From contig CAZXBB010000378.1 of NCBI GenBank assembly GCA_964638815.1, positions 1 to 7,878 on the forward strand: a stretch of 7,878 bases of DNA, written 5' to 3'. Below the pieces are notes generated by a model, which made no database searches, was not told where the DNA came from, and was given only the letters and a program-made list of their open reading frames with translations. Below, piece by piece: positions 1 through 4,927 of this stretch. Both the position numbers and the translations under genes were made by a program. This stretch comes from CAZXBB01 sp964638815 (GTDB taxonomy: Bacteria; Planctomycetota; Phycisphaerae; Phycisphaerales; SM1A02). The number at the start of each line of letters is the position of its first letter. The first letter of the stretch is position 1.

Positions 1-22
1 GGTCGCGACGGGGGCGGGAGGA

Positions 23-715
23 TCAGTCGTCGTGTGCCCGTGCACACGCGGCGCGGATCGCGGGGAACGTACCCCACGTGACGGGGAGGGCGATGGCGGC
101 GGTCAGGCGACGGATGTACTCGTGGCGCCGGATCTCCACGCAGCCGAAGCGGTCGAGGTGGGGCGTCGAAAACTGGGTGTCGAGCAGCGTGAACCCGCGG
201 CGCCGCAGGTGCTCGACGAGGTGGACGAGACACACCTTCGACGCGCCCGAGCCACCGAGGTCGGGCCGGATGAACATCGACTCGCCGAAGAACGCCCCGC
301 CGACATGCACGCCGTAGAGGCCGCCGACGAGCCGACCGGCGCGACGCGCCTCGATGGAGTGCGCGTGCCCCGCTGCGAACATCGCGGCGTACACGCCGAT
401 GAGCCGGTCGTCGATCCACGTGGGCGCGCCGTCGGTCCGTCCCGGTCCGCAGGCGCGCATCACGGCCTCGAAGTCGCGGTCCGCTTCGATGTCGAACCGC
501 CGCCCGCGCACGAGCCGCGCGACGGTGCCCGGCACGTGGAACGCGTCGAGCGGGAAGACCGCCCGCGGATCCGGGCTGTACCAGTCGAGGTGGTCGGTCC
601 CGGGCTCCGCCATCGGGAAGATGCCGCGCCGGTACGCGGCGACGAGGAGCGCCGGCGAGGGCCGATCCGGGTCCAGCGTCTCCGCCGGTGGAATGTCATC
701 GTCGCCTTGGGGCAT
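23..715 (-). CDS. aat: Leucyl/phenylalanyl-tRNA--protein transferase
   Basis: This cytoplasmic enzyme moves Leu or Phe from aminoacyl-tRNA onto proteins with N-terminal Arg or Lys, marking them for ClpS/ClpAP degradation (N-degron pathway). The 230-residue product has the usual family length. Visible family motifs are RRGIFPMAE (29-37), WYSPDPRAVFP (45-55), TWIDDRLIGVY (99-109), HSIEA (119-123), GGLYGVHVGGAFFGESMF (131-148) and LLDTQFSTPHL near 180. A small Gly-rich insertion (PDLGGSG) lies between ESMF and ASKV, where many homologues are shorter. The frame is open 37 codons further upstream, but that stretch is low-complexity and unlike the family. The ATG at 715 follows GGATCGGGGTGG. A GTG two codons earlier (721) has AGGA at a better 5-nt spacing and is a real alternative. 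The gene is transcribed away from the aldo/keto reductase gene, and its stop lies 22 bases from the window edge. Confidence 0.96.
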   Translation of the reverse strand: MPQGDDDIPPAETLDPDRPSPALLVAAYRRGIFPMAEPGTDHLDWYSPDPRAVFPLDAFHVPGTVARLVRGRRFDIEADRDFEAVMRACGPGRTDGAPTWIDDRLIGVYAAMFAAGHAHSIEARRAGRLVGGLYGVHVGGAFFGESMFIRPDLGGSGASKVCLVHLVEHLRRRGFTLLDTQFSTPHLDRFGCVEIRRHEYIRRLTAAIALPVTWGTFPAIRAACARAHDD

Positions 716-748
716 GTCCACCCCGATCCTTTCACGGGCGGCGGGCCG

Positions 749-769
749 TGTCCACCCCGGATCCGGGGT
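749..769. promoter_or_regulatory. 16-bp perfect palindrome in the aat/aldo-keto reductase divergent gap
   Basis: ACCCCGGATCCGGGGT at 754-769 is a perfect inverted repeat in the only divergent intergenic region of the window, 39 bp upstream of the aat ATG. The word TGTCCACCCCGGATCC (749-764) overlaps it and is nearly repeated at 715-729 (TGTCCACCCCGATCC), directly over the aat start. The symmetry and place would suit a dimeric repressor site, but no regulator gene is nearby and no clear -35/-10 pair is visible. In DNA this rich in GC, chance is possible. Confidence 0.35.
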
Positions 770-798
770 CGGGGGCGGGCTTGCCCGATGCAGCCGAG

Positions 799-913
799 CG
801 GCTACAAAGGGACACAGCGGCTGCAAGACGGCTGCAAGGCGGCTGCGAAAGGACAGGCGGCGACGAAGGGGCTACGAAGGGGCGACGAAGGGGCGACGAA
901 GGGCTACGAAGGG
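799..913 (+). repeat. Degenerate short tandem repeats, 11-nt unit CGACGAAGGGG
   Basis: 861-913 holds five head-to-tail units: CGACGAAGGGG (861-871), CTACGAAGGGG (872-882), CGACGAAGGGG (883-893), and two 10-nt versions, CGACGAAGGG (894-903) and CTACGAAGGG (904-913). The left part (799-860) is a looser array of CGGCTRCAAGG-like words. The array ends 6 nt before the aldo/keto reductase ATG, so its last GAAGGG doubles as that gene's Shine-Dalgarno. I see no other gene or convincing promoter in 716-919. Confidence 0.8.
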
Positions 914-919
914 ACACGC

Positions 920-1873
920 ATGAAGTACCGACGTCTCGGAACCTGGGGTCTGCGGCTTTCCGAAATCGGCCTCGGATCGTGGCTCACGCTGAACGACCAG
1001 GACCAGGACCGCGCGGACGCGCTGCACCGGACCGCCTACGAGCACGGCATCAACTTCTTCGACACCGCCGACGCGTACGGCGGCGGCACGACGGAGACGA
1101 TCGTGGGGCGTGCGCTCGCCCCGTTCCGCCGCGAGACCTACGTGCTCGCGACGAAGCTGTTCTGGCCGGTCAGGGACTGGCCTTTCCCGGGCGCCAACGA
1201 TCGCGGGCTCAGCCGCAAGCACATCATGACGCAATGCGCGGGCTCGCTGCGACGTCTCGGCACCGACTACATCGACCTCTACCAGTGCCACCGGTACGAC
1301 GACGAGACGCCGCTCGCCGAGACGTGCCGCGCGATGAACGACGTCATCGACCAGGGCAAGGTGCTCCACTGGGGCGTCAGCGAGTGGACCGCGAACCAGA
1401 TCGACGCCGCGGTCGGCATCTGCGAGGAGCACGGATGGCACCGGCCCGTCAGCAACCAGCCGCTCCACAACATGCTCGAGCGTCACTGGGAGGCCGACGT
1501 CTTCCCGATGTGCGCGCGGCACGGCCTCGGTATCGTGACGTTCTCGCCGCTCGCCGAGGGCCTGCTCACCGGGAAATACCTCGACGGCGTGCCCGCGGAC
1601 TCGCGTGCGGCCGACGAGAAGCTCGGGCAATGGATCAAGCCGCGGATGACGGAGGAGAACACGCAGCGTCTGCGCCGCCTCCACGACCTCGCATCGGGCA
1701 TGGGCGTTCCGATGGCACAGCTCGCGCTCGCCTGGAGCCTCTCGCGCCCCCCGGTGACGAGCACGATCATCGGCGCGTCGCGGCCGGAGCAGGTGGTCGA
1801 GAACGCGGCGGCGTCGGATCTGTGCCTCGACGAGGCCGTCCTCGAGCGGATCACGCTGATCCTGGGGAGCTGA
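920..1873 (+). CDS. Aldo/keto reductase, potassium-channel beta-subunit-like
   Basis: This is a probable cytoplasmic NADPH-dependent oxidoreductase of the aldo/keto reductase superfamily (TIM barrel), 317 residues, a normal length. The N-terminus MKYRRLGTWGLRLSEIGLGSW is typical. The catalytic tetrad is present: Asp48 and Tyr53 in FDTADAYGGG, Lys79 in VLATKLFWP, and His124 in LYQCHRYDDETPL. GKVLHWGVSEW, SNQPLHNMLER, FSPLAEGLLTGKY and the cofactor-binding STIIGASRPEQVVENA all match the Kv-beta/YghZ-type subgroup. The physiological substrate cannot be read from sequence; reduction of aldehydes or methylglyoxal is only a family-level guess. The frame is open back to position 32, but everything before 920 is antisense to aat or repeat. 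This ATG has GAAGGG 6 nt upstream and begins the recognisable domain. It is the only plus-strand gene and is probably monocistronic. Confidence 0.94.
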   Translation: MKYRRLGTWGLRLSEIGLGSWLTLNDQDQDRADALHRTAYEHGINFFDTADAYGGGTTETIVGRALAPFRRETYVLATKLFWPVRDWPFPGANDRGLSRKHIMTQCAGSLRRLGTDYIDLYQCHRYDDETPLAETCRAMNDVIDQGKVLHWGVSEWTANQIDAAVGICEEHGWHRPVSNQPLHNMLERHWEADVFPMCARHGLGIVTFSPLAEGLLTGKYLDGVPADSRAADEKLGQWIKPRMTEENTQRLRRLHDLASGMGVPMAQLALAWSLSRPPVTSTIIGASRPEQVVENAAASDLCLDEAVLERITLILGS

Positions 1874-1881
1874 GGACGTCC

Positions 1882-1987
1882 GGGGAGTCCCGGGGACTCC
1901 GGGGACTCCGGGGACTCCGGGGACTCCGGGGACTCCGGGGAGTCCCGGGGAGTCCGGGGACTCCGGGGACTCCGGGGACTCCGGGGA
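1882..1987. repeat. 9-nt tandem array GGGGACTCC/GGGGAGTCC between convergent genes
   Basis: There are eleven full 9-nt units from 1882 to 1982 plus a partial one (GGGGA, 1983-1987). Eight read GGGGACTCC and three read GGGGAGTCC (1882, 1937, 1947), with an extra C after the first and second of those three. The 8-mer GGAGTCCC (1884-1891 and 1939-1946) is the exact reverse complement of GGGACTCC found in the eight other units, so either strand can fold into hairpins in many registers. The array fills most of the 128-bp gap between the stops of the aldo/keto reductase and lipoprotein genes. It may therefore act as a bidirectional transcription barrier, although no T-tract is present. Confidence 0.9.
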
Positions 1988-2001
1988 TCATCGCGCGCCC
2001 G

Positions 2002-2436
2002 TCACTCCGGCTTCGCGCGCGGGGTCGCGCCGAGCCGCTCGCCGAGCTTCGTCATGATGTCGACCTGGAGCGGCATGTAGCCGAACGGCGTGACGTACAC
2101 GTCGACCTCCGTCCGGTTGAAATCGACGAGGTAGGTCTCCACGCGCACGTACCGGCCCCGGGCGCTCTCCGCCTCGAGGAACCCCTCGCGCCCGTCGAGA
2201 CCTTCGGCGATGACCTTGAAGAGGAACTCCTCCTCGAGCATCTGCCGGGCCGTCTGGTGCGTGTGCGCGAGACCGGCGTCCACGTACGCGCGCAGCTCGC
2301 GGTCGACCTTGGTGACGTAGGAGCTGCCGGACGGCGTCGTCGTCCTGCAACCCGCGATCGCGACCGTCGTCGCGATCGCCGCGGCGACCGCCGCCGGTGA
2401 CGTGAGAAGTCGTCGAACGAATCGAAGGTGCTTCAT
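2002..2436 (-). CDS. Small predicted lipoprotein of unknown function
   Basis: This 144-residue protein begins with a basic stretch (MKHLRFVRRLL), then a hydrophobic Ala-rich segment (about 14-28) and the lipobox I27-A28-G29-C30. That pattern is a type II signal peptide, so the mature protein should start at Cys30 with a lipid anchor. The mature part has a Thr/Ser-rich linker, a helix-like region (VDRELRAYVDAGLAHTHQTARQML) and a beta-like C-terminal half ending VDVYVTPFGYMPLQVDIMTKL. The alternating pattern and this ending recall small lipoproteins of the DUF3568 type, but that is from memory and weak. The start has GGGAG 7 nt upstream. It lies 34 nt downstream of rplI on the same strand and is probably cotranscribed. 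A lipoprotein is not a usual member of this ribosomal cluster. I do not recognise a specific function. Confidence 0.8.
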   Translation of the reverse strand: MKHLRFVRRLLTSPAAVAAAIATTVAIAGCRTTTPSGSSYVTKVDRELRAYVDAGLAHTHQTARQMLEEEFLFKVIAEGLDGREGFLEAESARGRYVRVETYLVDFNRTEVDVYVTPFGYMPLQVDIMTKLGERLGATPRAKPE

Positions 2437-2470
2437 ATCCGCGTCTCCCAAAGATGGAACCCGGTCGCGC

Positions 2471-3052
2471 TCACGCCGGGGCCGCGGCCCCGGCCGCCCC
2501 GGCGGGCCGCTCGGCGGGCGCCTTCTGCTTCTTCTTCGGCCTCTCGATGAGGTTGCCCTCGTCGTCGAAGTCCATCTCCTCGCGCTCCTCGAGCGGCTGA
2601 TCGGGCTCGATGACGGCGGTGATCTCCGTGCGCAGATCCTTGTCGAACTGGATCGGCACGGTGTACTCACCGACACGCCGAATCGCGCCGGCGAGACGGA
2701 TCGATCGCGGGCCGACGTTGAAGCCGGCCTCCCGGAGACCGTCGGCGAGATCACGCTGCGTGACGGAGCCGTACAGGATCCCCTTGTCGTTGCAGCTCCG
2801 GACGAGCGTGAGCGTGACCTCCTGCATGCGGGCGAGGAGCTCCTCGCGCGCCGAGCGGAGGCGTCCGAGCTCGGCCTGCGCGATCGCCCGCTCCTCCTTG
2901 AGCGCGTCGATCCGCGAGGGCGTCGGCGTCTCCGCGAGCCCGTGCGGGAGCAGGAAGTTCCGGGCGTAGCCGGTCTTCGCCTTGACGATGTCGCCGACGA
3001 TGCCGAGGTTCTCGACGTTGGTCAGCAGAAGGAGCTTGACGGTCCTGGCCAT
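2471..3052 (-). CDS. rplI: 50S ribosomal protein L9
   Basis: L9 binds 23S rRNA in the L1-stalk region and reaches across neighbouring ribosomes. The N-terminal domain is clear: MARTVKLLLLTNVENLGIVGDIVKAK followed by the signature GYARNFLLPHGLA (28-40). A long charged connecting helix follows (about 45-80, KEERAIAQAELGRLRSAREELLARM). The C-terminal domain spans about 80-150 (LYGSVTQRDLADGL, GEYTVPIQF). At 193 residues it is some 40 longer than the typical ~150. The surplus is an acidic-then-basic tail (DFDDEGNLIERPKKKQK) ending in Ala/Pro/Gly, likely disordered; similar tails occur in planctomycete L9 as I recall. AAAGGA lies 9 nt before the ATG. It is separated from upstream ssb by 225 bp of repeats, where rpsR would sit in many bacteria. 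Confidence 0.98.
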   Translation of the reverse strand: MARTVKLLLLTNVENLGIVGDIVKAKTGYARNFLLPHGLAETPTPSRIDALKEERAIAQAELGRLRSAREELLARMQEVTLTLVRSCNDKGILYGSVTQRDLADGLREAGFNVGPRSIRLAGAIRRVGEYTVPIQFDKDLRTEITAVIEPDQPLEEREEMDFDDEGNLIERPKKKQKAPAERPAGAAGAAAPA

Positions 3053-3132
3053 GGGTTGCTGTCCTTTCGGTGAAAGTTAGGAGCGTGTCGGTCCGCCCCA
3101 GCGATCCTGATTGCTCCGTACGGCCCGCCGTG

Positions 3133-3162
3133 CGGAGCGCTCCGGAGCGAGTGGTCGCTCCG
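3133..3162. repeat. Palindrome and hairpin in the ssb-rplI gap
   Basis: CGGAGCGCTCCG (3133-3144) is a perfect 12-bp palindrome. It runs into an 8-bp stem-loop, CGGAGCGA (3143-3150), loop GTGG, TCGCTCCG (3155-3162). The core GAGCGCTC recurs at 3253-3260 and 3272-3279; the last copy overlaps the ssb stop codon. Neither structure has a T-tract on either strand, so a simple intrinsic terminator is unlikely. An attenuator, RNA-processing site or protein site is possible but unproven. Confidence 0.6.
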
Positions 3163-3165
3163 TAC

Positions 3166-3243
3166 GTCGAGGCCGATCGCACCGGAGCGAGTGTCGACCC
3201 GGAGGTCGACGCCGATTGCACCGGAGCGAGTGTCGACCCGGAG
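3166..3243. repeat. Two tandem 39-bp repeats in the ssb-rplI gap
   Basis: 3166-3204 and 3205-3243 are adjacent copies matching at 37 of 39 positions (differences at unit positions 6 and 13). A partial third copy is suggested by CCGGAGCGAGTG at 3142-3153, also found at 3182-3193 and 3221-3232. GTCGACC/GGTCGAC (3193-3199 and 3204-3210) can form a 7-bp stem with loop CGGA at the junction. The unit is a multiple of three, so several frames stay open across it, but none resembles a known protein. Confidence 0.85.
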
Positions 3244-3247
3244 GGTC

Positions 3248-3279
3248 GTACGGAGCGCTCTAACCAGTACGGAGCGCTC
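3248..3279. repeat. Duplicated GTACGGAGCGCTC at the ssb 3' end
   Basis: GTACGGAGCGCTC occurs at 3248-3260 and 3267-3279, with start points 19 bp apart. The second copy reaches into the ssb stop codon (3278-3280). The related word GCTCCGTACG appears in inverse orientation near 3113 and 3157, so the whole gap looks built from one word family. Confidence 0.7.
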
Positions 3280-3727
3280 AAAACGGAATATCATCCTCAT
3301 CAATCGGCTGATGCTGCCCCCCGTCCGATTCCGGCGCGCCGGCGGTGACCCGCTGTTCGCCCTCTCTCGCGGCGCCCCCGCCGCCGCCGCCGCCGCCGCG
3401 GGAGTCGATGAACTGGAAGTTCTCGACGACGACCCGCATCTTGCTGCGCTTACCGCCGTCCTTGTCCTCCCACTGCTCGAACTTGAGGCGGCCCTCAATG
3501 AAGACGGGGCGACCCTTCGCGAGGTACTGGTTCATCACCTCGGCGGTGCGCCCCCACGCCTCGCAGTCGACGAACGTCGTCTCCTCGCGCTTCTCGCCTT
3601 CACGCGTCGTGTAGTTGCGATTGACGGCGAGCCCGATGTTGGCCACCGCCTGGTTCGACGCGGTGTACTTCAGCTCGATGTCGCGCGTCAGGTTTCCCAT
3701 CAGCAGGACCTTGTTGTAATTGGACAT
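3278..3727 (-). CDS. ssb: Single-stranded DNA-binding protein
   Basis: SSB coats single-stranded DNA as a tetramer during replication, recombination and repair. The 149-residue protein has the OB-fold at about 1-105: MSNYNKVLLMGNLTRDIELKY, IGLAVNRNY, ETTFVDCEAWGRTAEVMNQYLAKGRPVFIEGRL and RVVVENFQFID. A run of eight glycines (from about residue 112) starts the flexible linker. The C-terminus DEDDIPF is the acidic tip that recruits partner proteins such as RecQ, PriA and the DNA polymerase chi subunit. The linker is short compared with many SSBs of about 170 residues. The Gly run is coded by seven consecutive CCG triplets on the plus strand (3378-3398). GGGAGG lies 4 nt before the ATG. Its place directly after rpsF is the standard one. 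Confidence 0.98.
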   Translation of the reverse strand: MSNYNKVLLMGNLTRDIELKYTASNQAVANIGLAVNRNYTTREGEKREETTFVDCEAWGRTAEVMNQYLAKGRPVFIEGRLKFEQWEDKDGGKRSKMRVVVENFQFIDSRGGGGGGGGAAREGEQRVTAGAPESDGGQHQPIDEDDIPF

Positions 3728-3775
3728 GGTGCCTCCCAGCGTTGTCGTTTGAATCCATTCGCGATCGGCAAAAGC

Positions 3776-4258
3776 CTACTCCACCGACGCCGCCGCATCG
3801 ACCGTCGCCCCCGCTTCGGCCCTCCGGGGGGCGTCGGGGGCGTCCGAGGCGACCGTGGCGACGGCTCGCGTCGCGGCCTTGGCGTCCTGCTCGGCCCGCA
3901 GCCTGATCTCGTCGGCGAGTTTCGCGCGGCCCTCCGCCGCCTCGATGATCTCCTGCGGGATGTACTCCGCCCGGGTCACCATCGCCCGCAGCACCTGCTC
4001 GGACAGGTTGCAGTCGCGCTCGAGGCCGGCGAGCTTCCCCCCCGGCGCCCGGAAGTAGGTCAGGAAGTACACGCCGCGCTTGTTGCCCTGGATCTCGTAG
4101 GCGAGACGCCGCTCGTCCCACTTGCAGAGGCTCAATACCTCCGCTTCCGCCCGGGCGAGCAGCTCGCTGACGTGGTCCAGCGCCCCCTGGAGATTACCGG
4201 CGGCGGCCTGCGGGAACAGGAACAGGCCTTCGTAGACGTTCTTCTTCGTGTCAGTCAT
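3776..4258 (-). CDS. rpsF: 30S ribosomal protein S6
   Basis: S6 binds the central domain of 16S rRNA as a dimer with S18. The product has 160 residues. The ferredoxin-like core covers about 7-105: NVYEGLFLFPQAAAG, WDERRLAYEIQGNKRGVYFLTYFRAPGGKLAGLERDCNLSEQVLRAMVTR. The core ends near EYIP. A charged and Ala-rich tail follows (EAAEGRAKLADEIRLRAEQDAKAATRAV and on), longer than in the ~100-135-residue norm and likely helical then disordered. The ATG at 4258 has GAGG 5 nt upstream. The frame is open to a GTG at 4357, but those 33 extra codons lie over a tandem repeat and look nothing like S6. It sits 48 nt before ssb. Its S18 partner gene is not in this window. Confidence 0.97.
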   Translation of the reverse strand: MTDTKKNVYEGLFLFPQAAAGNLQGALDHVSELLARAEAEVLSLCKWDERRLAYEIQGNKRGVYFLTYFRAPGGKLAGLERDCNLSEQVLRAMVTRAEYIPQEIIEAAEGRAKLADEIRLRAEQDAKAATRAVATVASDAPDAPRRAEAGATVDAAASVE

Positions 4259-4305
4259 GTGGTCCTCGATCTGATTGCGTCGTGAGGACGTCGCGCCGAA
4301 CTCTT

Positions 4306-4345
4306 CGCCGCTGCGTCGCTGCGTCGCTCCGTCGCTTCGTCGCTC
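4306..4345 (-). repeat. Five 8-nt tandem repeats NAGCGACG upstream of rpsF
   Basis: On the plus strand the units are CGCCGCTG, CGTCGCTG, CGTCGCTC, CGTCGCTT and CGTCGCTC, back to back. Apart from one change in the first unit, only the eighth base varies. Read in the direction of rpsF this gives AGCGACGAAG, a word related to the 11-nt repeat before the aldo/keto reductase gene. The array fills nearly half of the 91-bp pth-rpsF gap. It also lies inside a 32-codon minus-strand frame (4353 to 4255) that overlaps pth's stop and rpsF's start by ATGA. I do not call that frame a gene. Confidence 0.8.
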
Positions 4346-4349
4346 CTTG

Positions 4350-4925
4350 TCATGCACTCTGTTTCCGGTTGTATCGATTCATGGCTTCGGCGCACCCGTC
4401 GCGCGCCCAGCAGGCCGCAGCCTCGGCGGCCTCCTCCAGCGCGGGGCCGATCGCGTCGAGCTGGTCGGGACGAAAGCGCCCGGTGACGTAGTCGGACTGC
4501 GGGATGCGGCCCGGCCCGTCGATGCCGACGCGAAGCCGCGCGTACTGGTCCGTGGCGAGCTTCAACTCGACGTCGGTGAGACCGTTGTGCCCGCCGGCGC
4601 CGCCGCCCGGACGCAAGCGGATCGTCCCGCATTCGAGCGCAACGTCGTCGACGATCACGAGCAACGCCTCCGCCGGCTCGATCCTGTAGAAGCGCGTCGC
4701 CTCGGCCACGCTCAGCCCCGACCTGTTCATGTAGGTGAGCGGCTTGAGGAGGAGCACCCGGGCACCGTCGATATCGGCATCGACGGTCGCGCCGTGGAAC
4801 CGGCTGCGGGCCACCTCGCCCGGCGCCCACCGGCGCGCGAGCGAGTCGAGCACCATGAACCCGACGTTGTGTCGGGTCTGGGCGTACTCGGGTCCCGGGT
4901 TGCCAAGTCCCACGATCAGCTTCAT
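4350..4925 (-). CDS. pth: Peptidyl-tRNA hydrolase
   Basis: This enzyme cleaves the ester bond of peptidyl-tRNAs that drop off ribosomes, recycling tRNA. The 191-residue product has family length and every expected motif. These are GLGNPG (6-11, Asn9), TRHNVGF with catalytic His19, PLTYMNRSG with Asn67, VDDVALECG with Asp93 as the residue that orients the histidine, and GGGAGGHNGL with Asn114. RLRVGIDGP follows, where many homologues read RVGIG. The start is fixed by these motifs: the first residues MKLIVGLGNPG are canonical, and the longer open frame upstream overlaps rplY. The ATG is 2 nt after the rplY stop, with GAGGAG inside the end of rplY, so the two are probably translationally coupled. 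The stop is ATGA, overlapping a short downstream frame. Confidence 0.98.
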   Translation of the reverse strand: MKLIVGLGNPGPEYAQTRHNVGFMVLDSLARRWAPGEVARSRFHGATVDADIDGARVLLLKPLTYMNRSGLSVAEATRFYRIEPAEALLVIVDDVALECGTIRLRPGGGAGGHNGLTDVELKLATDQYARLRVGIDGPGRIPQSDYVTGRFRPDQLDAIGPALEEAAEAAACWARDGCAEAMNRYNRKQSA

Positions 4926-4927
4926 GG

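Noticed and set aside
32..919. Upstream extension of the aldo/keto reductase frame
   Set aside because: It is antisense to aat and then runs through the tandem repeat; the domain and a good ribosome-binding site begin at 920.
688..2400. Long plus-strand frame across the 9-nt array
   Set aside because: It is a shadow frame of the aldo/keto reductase and lipoprotein genes joined through the stop-free repeat, with no domain.
3166..3243. Possible CRISPR array
   Set aside because: The two 39-bp copies are directly adjacent with no unique spacers, and no cas gene is present.
3053..3277. Hidden rpsR in the ssb-rplI gap
   Set aside because: The frames I could read here lack S18 features such as a YKD segment and the RRxTG-like basic motif; they give only repeat-derived peptides.
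3191..4285. Long plus-strand frame opposite ssb and rpsF
   Set aside because: It is an antisense shadow of two certain genes, with typical GC-rich mirror composition.
4259..4357. N-terminally extended S6 from the GTG at 4357
   Set aside because: The extra 33 residues are repeat-derived and lack any S6 similarity, while the ATG at 4258 has a good Shine-Dalgarno.
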